From Halomontanus rarus (GTDB lineage Archaea > Halobacteriota > Halobacteria > Halobacteriales > Natrialbaceae), in assembly GCF_017357405.1 (NCBI RefSeq), contig NZ_CP071597.1, forward strand, positions 3,534,001 to 3,598,000: a stretch of DNA of 64,000 bases, written 5' to 3'. The stretch's first letter is position 1. Each line of letters begins with the position of its first letter. The translations under genes were made by a program, and so were the position numbers. Below, piece by piece: positions 9,482 to 17,964 of the stretch. The notes under the pieces were generated by a model, which did not search any database, had not been told where the DNA came from, and saw nothing but the letters and a program-made list of their open reading frames with translations.

Positions 9482-10681
9482 TCACGCTTCGTCGAACAGC
9501 GTCTCACCCGGTTTCAGATGCGCCTCGACGGCGTCACGATCCAGCGTCACGCCGAGACCCGGTTCGTCGGGGACGGCGATTCGACCCGCTTCGAGCACCG
9601 TCTCCTCGACGAGGTCGCCCCACCACTCGATATCGCGCGCGTGGAACTCGAGGGCGAGAAACGTCGGTGATGCGGCCGCGACGTGGGCGCTGGCCATCGT
9701 GCCGATCGGCGAGGAGACGTTGTGGAGACAGACCGGCATGTAGTAGGTGTCGGCCATGTCCGCGATCGTGCGGGTTTCGCGCATCCCGCCGACCTTCGGC
9801 ATGTCCGGCTGGATGATGTCGACCGCCTGCTCCTCGACGAGTCGCCGCACGCCGTGTTTGCGGTAGACGTTCTCGCCGGTCGCGATCGTCGTCTCCGTGC
9901 GTCGGGTCACCTCGCCCTGAACGTCGTGGTTCTCTGGCGGGACGGGGTCCTCGAGCCACCAAACGTCGTAGGGTTCGATCGCCCGTGCGAGTCGGATCGC
10001 GCTGTCGCCGGCGTATCGCCAGTGACAGTCGAAGGCGACGTTGGCATCGTCGCCAACGCGTTCGGTGACCGCACGGACGACGTCCGCTTTGTACGTGATC
10101 GCCTCGTCGTCGAGGTGGCGATTGTAGGCATCGTCCTCGAGTCGTTTCGAGGCGTCGAGGTCGAACTTGAGGGCGTCGAAGCCGTCTTCCTCGATCACCG
10201 CTTCGGCGGCGTCGGCGAACGCTTCCGGCGCGTACGGGTCGTCCAAATCGTCGGTCGTCGATTCGCTTCGGAGGTGTTCGCCGGCGTGACAGTCACAGTA
10301 CACCCGAACCTCTTCTCGGTAGGTCCCGCCGAGTAATTGGTGGGCGGGGATGCCGTAGAGTTTCCCGACGAGGTCGTGGAGAGCGATTTCGATGCCCGAA
10401 ACCGCCGTTACGGGCGTGCCGCCGATCGATCCCTCGCCGGAGAGGACGTTCAGCATGTCCGTGAACAACCGATCGATATCGCAGGGGTTTCGCCCGACGA
10501 GCGTCGGTTCGAGTCGCTCGATCACGTCGACGACCCCCGCTCCCCAGTAGGCCTCGCCGGTTCCGGCGATCCCGGCGTCCGTGTAGACTCGAACGAGCGT
10601 CCAGTCGAAGTTGCCGGCGACGGTCGTGGTCTGTACATCAGTAATTTCGACGTCTCGAATCGCTGCCACGTCCCCTGTCAT
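9482..10681 (-). CDS. Enolase-superfamily (mandelate racemase group) sugar-acid dehydratase
   Basis: 399 residues from the ATG at 10681. The N-terminal capping domain (1-120) is followed by the TIM-barrel. Visible active-site positions: KFDLD (second strand Lys), AFDCHW (Asp-x-His), LEDPVPPEN (Glu), TGENVYR (Glu) and a late His in CLHNVSS. The Asp-x-His, Glu, Glu, His pattern is that of acid-sugar dehydratases such as galactonate dehydratase, so dehydration of a C5 or C6 aldonate to a 2-keto-3-deoxy acid is the best guess. The exact substrate is open. It has no catabolic partners beside it. A GTG at 10696 is possible but would place the start inside an operator-like palindrome. Confidence 0.85.
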   Translation of the reverse strand: MTGDVAAIRDVEITDVQTTTVAGNFDWTLVRVYTDAGIAGTGEAYWGAGVVDVIERLEPTLVGRNPCDIDRLFTDMLNVLSGEGSIGGTPVTAVSGIEIALHDLVGKLYGIPAHQLLGGTYREEVRVYCDCHAGEHLRSESTTDDLDDPYAPEAFADAAEAVIEEDGFDALKFDLDASKRLEDDAYNRHLDDEAITYKADVVRAVTERVGDDANVAFDCHWRYAGDSAIRLARAIEPYDVWWLEDPVPPENHDVQGEVTRRTETTIATGENVYRKHGVRRLVEEQAVDIIQPDMPKVGGMRETRTIADMADTYYMPVCLHNVSSPIGTMASAHVAAASPTFLALEFHARDIEWWGDLVEETVLEAGRIAVPDEPGLGVTLDRDAVEAHLKPGETLFDEA

Positions 10682-10690
10682 TGGGAAACG

Positions 10691-10710
10691 TATCACGCAT
10701 TATCGTGATA
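10691..10710. promoter_or_regulatory. Operator-like palindrome upstream of the dehydratase gene
   Basis: TATCACG, a 6-nt spacer (CATTAT) and CGTGATA form a perfect 7-bp inverted repeat ten bases upstream of the ATG. Read on the minus strand it abuts a TATA-like TTTTATCA about 30 nt before the start, so a bound repressor would block the promoter. Confidence 0.5.
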
Positions 10711-10905
10711 AAACATCTCACTCCGGCAGTCGTCTCGTCGCGAATCCACGGTGAATCAGCGGTCGCACGTGGCGTGACCCGTACCACCGACCGCATCCAT
10801 AACCGTTATATACGTTCGTTTACTACCTCTCTCGTCTCCCGACTGCACGAACTGACGGCGGCCGAAACGTTCTTATCTAATTACTCGGTCGCTTTATTAG
10901 GTGGG

Positions 10906-10920
10906 CGAAACCTTTATATG
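10906..10920 (+). promoter_or_regulatory. BRE and TATA box of the tfb gene
   Basis: CGAAACC followed by TTTATATG is a strong haloarchaeal BRE/TATA pair. A transcript is expected to begin about 24-27 nt downstream, that is near 10938-10943. A second TATA-like sequence (GTTATATACG, 10805-10814) lies further upstream. Confidence 0.65.
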
Positions 10921-11009
10921 GCTTTCGGGCTTACAATATGTTAGCAGAGGCGACCGGGTTTTCTTCTGGTTTCCCCCACCCGGGAGCCTCGAGTAACCCA
11001 CGATCAACT

Positions 11010-12008
11010 ATGACAGACACGATTACCCGAACCTACACTGGCGAGACAGAGCGACAGAACGACGAGAACGAGACGGAGCGCGAGGACGAATCGACTGCCC
11101 GAACCGACGAGCGAGAGCACTGTCCCGAGTGTGGCGGCCGACTCGTCTCCGACTCCGAGCACGCAGAGACCGTCTGTGACAACTGCGGACTCGTCGTCGA
11201 GGAAGACGAGATCGACCGCGGCCCCGAGTGGCGCGCGTTCGACTCCGCCGAGAAGGACAAGAAGAGCCGCGTCGGCGCGCCGACGACGAACATGATGCAC
11301 GATCAGGGGCTCTCGACGAACATCGGCTGGCAGGACAAAGACGCCTACGGCAAGGCCCTCTCGAGTCGCCAGCGCCAGAAGATGCAGCGCCTGCGCACGT
11401 GGAACGAGCGCTTCCGTACGCGCGACTCCAAGGAGCGTAACCTGAAACAGGCGCTGGGCGAAATCGACCGGATGGCCTCCGCGCTGGGCCTCCCGGAGAA
11501 CGTTCGCGAGACCGCCAGCGTCATCTATCGGCGTGCGCTCGAGGAGGACCTCCTCCCCGGACGCTCGATCGAGGGCGTCGCGACGGCGTCGCTGTACGCC
11601 GCGGCCCGTCAGGCCGGCACCCCCCGCAGTCTCGACGAAATCTCGAGCGTGAGCCGCGTCGACAAGATGGAACTGACCCGGACGTACCGGTACATCGTTC
11701 GGCAGCTCAGCCTCGAAGTGAAGCCCGCCGATCCGGAACACTACCTGCCGCGGTTCGTCAGCGACCTCGATCTCTCGGACGAAACCGAGCGGATGGCCCG
11801 CGAACTCCTCGAGAGCGCGCGGAAACAGGGTGTTCACAGCGGGAAGTCCCCTGTTGGGCTCGCCGCAGCGGCGGTCTACGCGGCCGCACTGCTGACCAAC
11901 GAGAAGGTCACCCAGAACGAAGTGTCGGGCGTCGCCAGCATCTCCGAAGTGACGATCCGGAACCGCTACAAGGAACTCCTCGAAGCGTCGGAGACGGCGG
12001 CGGTCTAA
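11010..12008 (+). CDS. tfb: Transcription initiation factor IIB (TFB)
   Basis: 332 residues. An acidic N-terminal arm precedes a zinc ribbon (CPEC near residue 36, CDNC near residue 55), then the B-finger/linker region and two cyclin-like repeats (about 130-215 and 225-315). TFB binds the TBP-DNA complex and BRE and recruits RNA polymerase. Haloarchaea usually have several paralogues that help choose promoters. The ATG at 11010 starts at the usual N-terminus (MTDTITRTY). An in-frame ATG at 10938 lies exactly where a leaderless transcript would start behind the TATA box and would add 24 residues. Confidence 0.95.
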   Translation: MTDTITRTYTGETERQNDENETEREDESTARTDEREHCPECGGRLVSDSEHAETVCDNCGLVVEEDEIDRGPEWRAFDSAEKDKKSRVGAPTTNMMHDQGLSTNIGWQDKDAYGKALSSRQRQKMQRLRTWNERFRTRDSKERNLKQALGEIDRMASALGLPENVRETASVIYRRALEEDLLPGRSIEGVATASLYAAARQAGTPRSLDEISSVSRVDKMELTRTYRYIVRQLSLEVKPADPEHYLPRFVSDLDLSDETERMARELLESARKQGVHSGKSPVGLAAAAVYAAALLTNEKVTQNEVSGVASISEVTIRNRYKELLEASETAAV

Positions 12009-12164
12009 GCGATCCGGGGATGTCCTCGATTATCGTCCGTCGACTGCGTTGCGGTCTCGGATTTTCTCTCGTCATCTCGTCTCGGTGAGTGGGGTCGCTC
12101 GTCACCTGTCGGCTCGACGAGTGATGCGACAAAGTTTTTCAACACTGGTGTGAAAGGCCATACC

Positions 12165-12344
12165 ATGGACGAGGCGACTGTTCAACTATTGTGTCCGGAG
12201 TGCACCAAAGATTGGCAGGTTTCTCCTGGCGAACTTCCCGACGCTGCAGAGATGTATCACTGTCCGAACTGTCACGCGTCTCGGCACACGTCGGAGTTTA
12301 TGCGAACCGATCGCGATCTCCGGGCCCTGAAACAGCTCGGGTAG
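12165..12344 (+). CDS. Small zinc-ribbon protein
   Basis: 59 residues with two Cys pairs, CPEC (near residue 11) and CPNC (near residue 34), spaced as in a zinc ribbon. A basic-acidic C-terminal helix ends in LRALKQLG. Such CPxC micro-proteins are abundant in haloarchaea and mostly lack a known function. The start is the ATG after an AT-rich promoter-like stretch (12131-12150). Confidence 0.75.
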   Translation: MDEATVQLLCPECTKDWQVSPGELPDAAEMYHCPNCHASRHTSEFMRTDRDLRALKQLG

Positions 12345-12640
12345 CGACGCGTTTTTCGCGGCTAGTTTCTACACGTTTTTCCATATTTCAGCGTTCACCG
12401 AGCGACGGTCCTCTCCGCGAGCGAGACGTTCTAACTCTCTATCAACGAACCCTCAAAAACAGCACATAAATACCGTATTACTCGTAGTAGATTTGTGTTT
12501 CCACCGCGCAGTCGACTGTTTGGCGGTGCCTACGAACTGGATCGAATATGTACAAATCAGGAACAGACGCCGCATCTAGTAGTGGTCGCATGTTAACGCG
12601 ACTCAAGATAATAATATAACCCTGCGGTGGATAGGATTGC
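12345..12640. other. AT-richer intergenic region
   Basis: About 300 bp with no gene. T-runs just after the preceding stop (12351-12356 and 12375-12381) are suitable archaeal terminators. The right end holds the promoter of the next gene. Confidence 0.45.
12605..12620 (+). promoter_or_regulatory. TATA-box region of the UPF0058 gene
   Basis: AAGATAATAATATAAC is centred about 28 nt upstream of the ATG at 12641, the spacing expected for a leaderless transcript. Confidence 0.5.
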
Positions 12641-12883
12641 ATGGTTATGAAGAAGCAGGAGCTCATTCACCTTCACGGCCTTCTGGCGGAGGTATCCAAT
12701 CAGTGTGCAGCGTGGGACGACTGCCCGATTTCGCTCGAAGAATACGAGTCGCGTGGGATTCGGCCGACATCTATCCACAAATCGAAGACCGACCACAAAG
12801 CCGCTGTTTTTGCACTCGCTGGGGGAATCACTGAACACATGCGCGAGGGGGAGCAAGAAGCAGTCGCTGCGACCGCTGACTAA
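12641..12883 (+). CDS. UPF0058 family protein
   Basis: 80 residues. The core KKQELIHLHGLLAEV and the later HKSKTDHKAAVFALAGGI match the archaeal UPF0058 family, small helical proteins of unknown function found in nearly all haloarchaea. Two starts are possible: ATG at 12641, which fits leaderless transcription from the TATA box, or ATG at 12647, where family members usually begin. Confidence 0.88.
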   Translation: MVMKKQELIHLHGLLAEVSNQCAAWDDCPISLEEYESRGIRPTSIHKSKTDHKAAVFALAGGITEHMREGEQEAVAATAD

Positions 12884-13146
12884 GCACCACTATTGCAACC
12901 CCACAGAAGTAACGACTCGTACTGGCAAGATTCGGTTTCTATCTGTCGCTCTCCGTTACCTTCTTTCGTACTAACCGTTTCCTGCGTACTCGACTTCGCT
13001 TCGTTCCAAATAAACCACAGTGCTCGGACGACTGTTCAGAACCACGATTGCGAGTGTGGGAAAAACCGTTCACTACCGACGAAGAGGTCAGGATTCACCG
13101 CAGATCGCCGCGACTCGGAACGACACGAATCGAGTCGACGAGGCGA

Positions 13147-13662
13147 CTACTCGAGGAGATCTTCGAACTCGGGTAACACGTCGTCGTCCGTCTCGGTATC
13201 GGTTTCGTTATCTGCCTCGTTTCCGTTTCCGTTCCCGTTCCCGTCCTCCGCTTCGTTCGTTCGGCTACCGCCGTCTTCGACGTGGTCTCCGTCTTCGTCC
13301 TCGTCCTCGTCCTCGTTTTCGTCTTCGTCCTCGAGAACCTCGACACTGAGCACCTCCAGTGGGATGTTCTCGAGTCGTTGGCCGATCTCCTTGCGAGCGA
13401 TGCGGGAGGCGTGTTCCTCTCGCTCGACGTTGAACACGGTCATCTCGAGTTCGAGTGCCACCAGTGCTTCGTCGGCGGCGATAAACGCAGGGGGAAGCTC
13501 CTCGCCTGCCGGCGAGGTTCGTTCACCCATGTTAATTTCGACGTAATTCAGGTCAGGGTTCAGCATCTCGCCCGTCTTCGAGATTGCAATCCGGATCGCC
13601 TCGTCCTCCGTCTCGACGTCGAATACCGGCACGGCAGCCTCGACGACAACCCTGCAGTTCAT
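13147..13662 (-). CDS. DUF555 (UPF0212) family protein with acidic tail
   Basis: 171 residues. Residues 1-110 match the archaeal DUF555 family (VVVEAAVPVFDVETEDEAIRIAISKTGE and ALVALELEMTVFNVE as recognisable blocks). The remaining 60 residues are a low-complexity Asp/Glu/Asn/Gly/Thr tail ending in PEFEDLLE. Function of the family is unknown. It is divergent from the DNA glycosylase gene, with about 160 bp between the starts. Confidence 0.88.
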   Translation of the reverse strand: MNCRVVVEAAVPVFDVETEDEAIRIAISKTGEMLNPDLNYVEINMGERTSPAGEELPPAFIAADEALVALELEMTVFNVEREEHASRIARKEIGQRLENIPLEVLSVEVLEDEDENEDEDEDEDGDHVEDGGSRTNEAEDGNGNGNGNEADNETDTETDDDVLPEFEDLLE

Positions 13663-13823
13663 GGCCGAATGTACACTCGCCTGCAGTATGAAGGTTCGCC
13701 CCGGATCGGGTGAACGCCGATTTCACGCTTCGAAACCGGTCGTTCGTCCGAAATCGTGCCACGGGAACCGACGGCACCGAGCAAACGAAAGGCAAAAGCC
13801 CGCGCTCCCGCCAGACCGAACCG

Positions 13824-14720
13824 ATGGAAACCGGTGCGATTCCGATCGACGACCTCTCGGGCGGACTGGACTGTTATCTCACCCTCGAGAGCGGCCAGAC
13901 GTACCTCTGGCAGCGCGAGGACGGGAAGATGTACACGGGCGAGCGCAATCCCGACGCCTGGTACCACACGACGATTCCCGACACCGGTGACGTTCTCCGC
14001 GTCCGCCAGCGGGACGGCCGACTCGAGTGGACGTCGACGACCGACGCCGACTCACACGTGCGCCGACTCCTCAGGCTCGACGACGATCTCGAGACGATCG
14101 CCGCCGCCGCGCCCGAGGAGTCGCTGGTCCGGGAGGCCTACGACTGCCACCGCGGTATGCGGCTGGTCGAGGATCCAGCGTTCGGCTGTCTGATCTCCTT
14201 TATTTGCTCGGCTCAGATGCGAGTCAAGCGGATTCACAATATGGTGTCGACGCTGGCCCACGAGTACGGCGACGAGCTCGCCTTCGAGGGCGAAACCTAC
14301 CACGCCTTCCCGCGACCCGAGCAACTCGCCAGCGCGACCGAGGCCGAACTTCGCGACCTCGGACTCGGCTATCGCGCCCCGTACGTCGTCCGCACGGCGG
14401 AGATGGTCGCCGGCGGCGAGGCCCACCCCGAGGAGGCCCGCGACCGCCCCTACGAGGAGGCCCGCGAGTACCTCACGAGATTCGTCGGCGTCGGCGACAA
14501 AGTCGCCGACTGCGTGCTCCTGTTCGCACTCGGCTTCGACGAGGCCGTTCCGTTAGACACCTGGATCAAGTCGGCGATCGAGGACTACTACCCCGACTGT
14601 GACCGGGGGAACTACGCGCGAACGTCTCGAGCTATCCGCGAGCGTTTCGGCGGGCAGTACGCGGGCTACGCCCAGACGTACGTGTTCCACCACCTTCGAA
14701 CGGGTGGACGAGACGCGTAG
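13824..14720 (+). CDS. ogg: 8-oxoguanine DNA glycosylase (OGG1 family)
   Basis: 298 residues. An N-terminal OGG-type domain (GQTYLWQRE region) is followed by the helix-hairpin-helix GPD fold. The hairpin FVGVGDKVADCVLLFALG contains the Lys that in OGG1 forms the Schiff base, and PLDTWIK holds the catalytic Asp. It is expected to excise 8-oxoguanine opposite cytosine and nick by beta-elimination. The ATG at 13824 begins the recognisable domain; the open frame upstream overlaps the divergent promoter region and is unlikely to be translated. Confidence 0.92.
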   Translation: METGAIPIDDLSGGLDCYLTLESGQTYLWQREDGKMYTGERNPDAWYHTTIPDTGDVLRVRQRDGRLEWTSTTDADSHVRRLLRLDDDLETIAAAAPEESLVREAYDCHRGMRLVEDPAFGCLISFICSAQMRVKRIHNMVSTLAHEYGDELAFEGETYHAFPRPEQLASATEAELRDLGLGYRAPYVVRTAEMVAGGEAHPEEARDRPYEEAREYLTRFVGVGDKVADCVLLFALGFDEAVPLDTWIKSAIEDYYPDCDRGNYARTSRAIRERFGGQYAGYAQTYVFHHLRTGGRDA

Positions 14721-15012
14721 TGTCGAGCGGACCAACGTCGTTCGAGCGACTCGCAACCGGCGGCGAGACCGCCATCCGGCACGGTTCGTCCCCACCGCAG
14801 ACGACGGGGGACTTCGACTCTCGAGTCCGAGGCGAAAGCCGAGATTGCCCGTCACCGCTCGTCGTGAGAGGAGAACGAAGACACAGTCCTAACATCGGAA
14901 CGGAACAGAACGCGAGGAGGCCATAGTCGGCAGAGACGGCACTACTACGGGAATGAGGCACAAGTGGGGGACTCGGAGACGATCTCCGACCCTACGACCC
15001 CGAACCGAGCCT

Positions 15013-15057
15013 AGCACCCTGCAAACCGACATCGATGTCACGCGATTCGATCACAGG
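15013..15057 (+). repeat. 45-nt direct repeat, copy 1
   Basis: Its 20-nt core ATCGATGTCACGCGATTCGA (15031-15050) is identical to the core of copy 2, 66 bp downstream. The flanks are also similar. In one frame both cores read IDVTRFD. Confidence 0.7.
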
Positions 15058-15078
15058 GTCGGCTCGACGGGTTCAGCC

Positions 15079-15123
15079 AGTGCCCTGAAAGCCGGTATCG
15101 ATGTCACGCGATTCGACCCAAGG
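15079..15123 (+). repeat. 45-nt direct repeat, copy 2
   Basis: The identical core occupies 15097-15116. The two copies differ mainly by transitions in the flanks. The 66-bp period is a multiple of three. Confidence 0.7.
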
Positions 15124-15390
15124 CAGTTTCTGTCTGTCTACACATAATTATCAAACTGTCGAAGGAGTCAATATCGACTTAGACTTCTTCAATAAACATA
15201 ATTAATATCGGACATCATATATGGTTATCGGGGATGGTACTACAGCCCACGGGAGTTCGTCTACGACCCTAGTCGCGGGATGAATCCGTCACACGATCGG
15301 CGACCGCGACGACCGGGCGGTCGACGAGGTGGACGAATTCGACGGATTCGACGAAGCCAATGTGTTCGATCGGCGACGTTCCCTCCCCGG

Positions 15391-15666
15391 TCACGATTCT
15401 CGAGACTCGTCGCCGTCTTCGTCCTCGTAGTCGGCTCGCCCGGTTACCGCCCAGTAGGCCTGCGAAATCAGCGTCACGACGAAGATCACGACGAGGATAC
15501 CGGCGACGGCGTACGCCTCCGTCCGCCCGAGCAGGAAGTCCGTCAACCCCGCCGCGACGACGACGAAAACGATCGCACCGACGGCCAACTCGAGGAGTTC
15601 GCGCAGCGTGGCGCGGCCGCTCGAGACGTCGATGTACTCGTCTTCGAAGCGCTCGATGATGCCCAT
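15391..15666 (-). CDS. Small membrane protein
   Basis: 91 residues with two hydrophobic segments (about 25-50 and 55-78), an amphipathic acidic N-terminus (MGIIERFEDEY) and a charged Asp/Glu-rich C-terminus. This is a common layout of haloarchaeal hypothetical membrane proteins. No function can be assigned. The ATG at 15666 is preferred over one six codons upstream because the conserved-looking sequence starts there. Confidence 0.7.
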   Translation of the reverse strand: MGIIERFEDEYIDVSSGRATLRELLELAVGAIVFVVVAAGLTDFLLGRTEAYAVAGILVVIFVVTLISQAYWAVTGRADYEDEDGDESRES

Positions 15667-15809
15667 CTCGCGTGTTACTATCACGTCCCGCCGGCATAAC
15701 GGGTCGGTTTCGGCGGTTAGGGTGGTGTTCGCGTGAATCGAGTGTTTGCACTATAGTCGGTCGCGGTTCACGTCCTCACTTCCGTACCCTCATCTCCGAT
15801 CGATCGAAC

Positions 15810-16808
15810 TCAACAGAACTCCTCGAGCATCGTCTGATCGCGCTTCAGCGGCCGCGCCCGGTACCCGTACTCGGTCTCGAGGAGGTCCGCGAACGCCTCG
15901 TCGGAGCCGTGAGTGGTGTACACCCGGTCGGGATCGATCGCCCGGACGGTCTCGAGGAGTTCGTCGAAGTCGCAGTGGTCGGTCAGCGGGAAGGTGACGT
16001 CGTAGCCGCCCCGGTAGCGAAAGGAGTCGTCGACGGCCCACCCCGAGAAGCCGGCTTTGAGCGCGTCGGTCCGCTCGACCAGCCGGTCGATCCAGTCGGC
16101 TCGCGACTGGTTCGACGGGACGACGAGGATCTCGTCAGTCAGGTTCTCGAGGTCGCCCTCTTCGGCGTCGAACTCGCGAGCCGGAAACGAGAGGTCCGTC
16201 GCCGACTCGATCGCCCGATTGACCTCCCGGACCGACGGCGAAACCAGTATCTCGCGCTCGGTCGCCTCGCGGGCCAGCCACTGGAGTTTCTGGGCGCGGC
16301 CGAGCGAGTAGCCGAAGCAGACGAGCGGTCGATCGCCGTTGTCTCGGATCCAGTCGCGAACCTCGGACTCGAGGCTCTCCTGGGGCGGGAATCGGTACGT
16401 CGGGAGCCCGTAGGTCGTCTCCATCACCAGCACGTCCGCGTCGACTGCGTGCGGGTCGAACCCCTCCAGAAAACACCGATCGCGGATCGAGAAGTCGCCG
16501 GTGTAGCAGTAGCGGCGGCCGTTCGCGCCGTCGATGAGCGCCGCGCTCGAGCCGACGACGTGGCCGGCGGGGATCAGTTCGATCCCCGGGACCGAGTCGA
16601 CGAACTCGAAGCCGGTTCCGGTTCGCGCCTCGGCGATGGCGGCCGTTTCGGGCGAACAGACGACCGTCTCGGGTGCCGTGCGGAAGGTGTGGTCGGCGTG
16701 GGCGTGGCTCACGATATTGGTGTCGCCGACCGCGCTTCTGGCGTCGGCGACGATCCGCGTGCCGCCCTCGATTTCGAAGTGGATGCCGTCGTGGTGTCTG
16801 ACCGTCAC
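15810..16808 (-). CDS. MBL-fold beta-CASP-like RNA/DNA-processing nuclease
   Basis: 332 residues. The metal-binding motif HAHADH lies near residue 40 and GHVVGSSAALID and YTGDFS are further metallo-beta-lactamase motifs. A beta-CASP-like insertion and LTDHCDF with a late TTHGS complete the fold. It resembles the archaeal exonuclease or mRNA 3'-end-processing-factor group (COG1236). The start is a GTG at 16808; longer open frames upstream run antisense through the acylphosphatase gene and are excluded. Confidence 0.82.
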   Translation of the reverse strand: MTVRHHDGIHFEIEGGTRIVADARSAVGDTNIVSHAHADHTFRTAPETVVCSPETAAIAEARTGTGFEFVDSVPGIELIPAGHVVGSSAALIDGANGRRYCYTGDFSIRDRCFLEGFDPHAVDADVLVMETTYGLPTYRFPPQESLESEVRDWIRDNGDRPLVCFGYSLGRAQKLQWLAREATEREILVSPSVREVNRAIESATDLSFPAREFDAEEGDLENLTDEILVVPSNQSRADWIDRLVERTDALKAGFSGWAVDDSFRYRGGYDVTFPLTDHCDFDELLETVRAIDPDRVYTTHGSDEAFADLLETEYGYRARPLKRDQTMLEEFC

Positions 16809-16993
16809 GGGATATCCGATGAAGGGCCTCGAGCACCGTTTCCCTGTCGATTTCGTCGATCGCGGTGCTCGTTTTTCGGATCCTCTCCTCGTTCGAGCGA
16901 GCCGAGCATCGAGCGGCGGGTCTCGAACGGCGAAGGGTCGACCACCGACGCGGAGAAGCCGCCTTTTTGTGGCCTCCGGGTGAGAACTCGCGT

Positions 16994-17281
16994 ATGACGA
17001 AATCGACCGACCGTACGCGAGCACACGTGTTCGTCTCGGGAACGGTACAGGGCGTCTTCTACCGCGCGACGACCCGCGACACGGCCGGCGAGCACGGCGT
17101 CGACGGCTGGGTGAAGAACCTCGAGGACGGACGGGTCGAGGCGGTCTTCGAGGGGCCCGAGAATGCAGTCGAATCGATGGTCGAGTGGTGTCACGAGGGG
17201 AGCCCGGCCGCCGACGTGGAGAACGTCGACGTCGAGTACGAGGACACGCAGGGCGAAGAGGGATTCGAGATCCGGTATTGA
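16994..17281 (+). CDS. acyP: Acylphosphatase
   Basis: 95 residues. FVSGTVQGVFYRATTRDTA holds the phosphate-binding loop with the catalytic Arg, and GWVKNLEDGRVEAVFEG contains the catalytic Asn. It hydrolyses acyl phosphates. It lies divergent from the MBL-fold gene with about 185 bp between starts. Confidence 0.95.
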   Translation: MTKSTDRTRAHVFVSGTVQGVFYRATTRDTAGEHGVDGWVKNLEDGRVEAVFEGPENAVESMVEWCHEGSPAADVENVDVEYEDTQGEEGFEIRY

Positions 17282-17302
17282 GGGTTCGAACGCTCGAGCG
17301 GC

Positions 17303-17890
17303 TTAGTCGTCGCCGTCTTCGTCCGTCGTCGGCGCGAGCGAGTCGTCGCCGTTCGAATCCGAATCCGAATCCGAATCCAGATCCGAGTCCGCCGCCTCGA
17401 GTTCCGCCACGTACTCGGCGAGCCACGGCGGCTCTTCGGTGTGAGCCCACTCGGCCCACGCCGCTTTCTCACCAGCGTAGTAGGCACGGTAGGCGCCGAC
17501 GACGTCGTCCGGACGGCGATACTCCTCGGGCATCGTCTGGGGTCGCGGCGTCGGCTCGCTCGAGGGAAAGTCGATCTCGTCGGGATCGATCCGCTCGATC
17601 ACCCGCCAGCTGGCGTGGGCCTCGTCCTTCTCGTAACGGTCGACGAACTCCGCGTTGAGCGCCGCGGCGTGTTCTCTGAGCCGAAGCCAGTTCGCCCGCG
17701 ACTCGGCGGCCCACCTCGTCACGGGATGACTGGTGTGGGTCGGCTGGTACAGAAACTCGGCCTCGAGGCCGTTGGCTCGAGCGGCCGTACACAGCACCTG
17801 CGCGGCCTCGAGCAGCAGCTTGTTGACGTGCTGGTCGCAGTGGTAGCGAGCGGCCAGTCGGGGGTCTTCGTCGAGCCAGAAGACGTTCAC
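17303..17890 (-). CDS. Phage-type conserved protein of unknown function
   Basis: 195 residues from a GTG start. The conserved blocks FWLDEDPRLAARYHCDQHVNKLLLEAAQVLC, here split across the first 35 residues, and THTSHPVTRWAAESRANW are typical of a family found in tailed phages and scattered cellular genomes, with conserved His, Cys and Trp positions that suggest an enzyme. No activity is known to me. The last 30 residues are a Ser-Asp repeat tail. It is convergent with acylphosphatase, 21 bp apart. Confidence 0.78.
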   Translation of the reverse strand: MNVFWLDEDPRLAARYHCDQHVNKLLLEAAQVLCTAARANGLEAEFLYQPTHTSHPVTRWAAESRANWLRLREHAAALNAEFVDRYEKDEAHASWRVIERIDPDEIDFPSSEPTPRPQTMPEEYRRPDDVVGAYRAYYAGEKAAWAEWAHTEEPPWLAEYVAELEAADSDLDSDSDSDSNGDDSLAPTTDEDGDD

Positions 17891-17964
17891 AGCGGAGGGA
17901 GGGCCGGCACCCACCTGAGCCTGTCGTCGCAATCTTCAACGGGGTTCCCGTGGAACGGCCCCGT

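Larger units (their letters stand above)
14721..15390. other. 670-bp intergenic region with a 45-nt direct repeat
   Basis: There is no well-supported gene. The first 230 bp are GC-rich, the part from about 15140 to 15240 is strikingly AT-rich. Two imperfect direct repeats lie at 15013-15057 and 15079-15123. A 64-codon open frame (14953-15147) contains both repeats in frame, but its codon use is unlike the neighbours. Confidence 0.5.

Noticed and set aside
9029..9507. Open frames of up to 152 codons on both strands
   Set aside because: High-GC DNA gives long chance frames. Composition is Arg/Ser-rich and there is no recognisable start context.
16809..17459. Long minus-strand extension of the MBL-fold frame
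   Set aside because: It runs antisense through the acylphosphatase gene; the conserved domain begins at the GTG at 16808.
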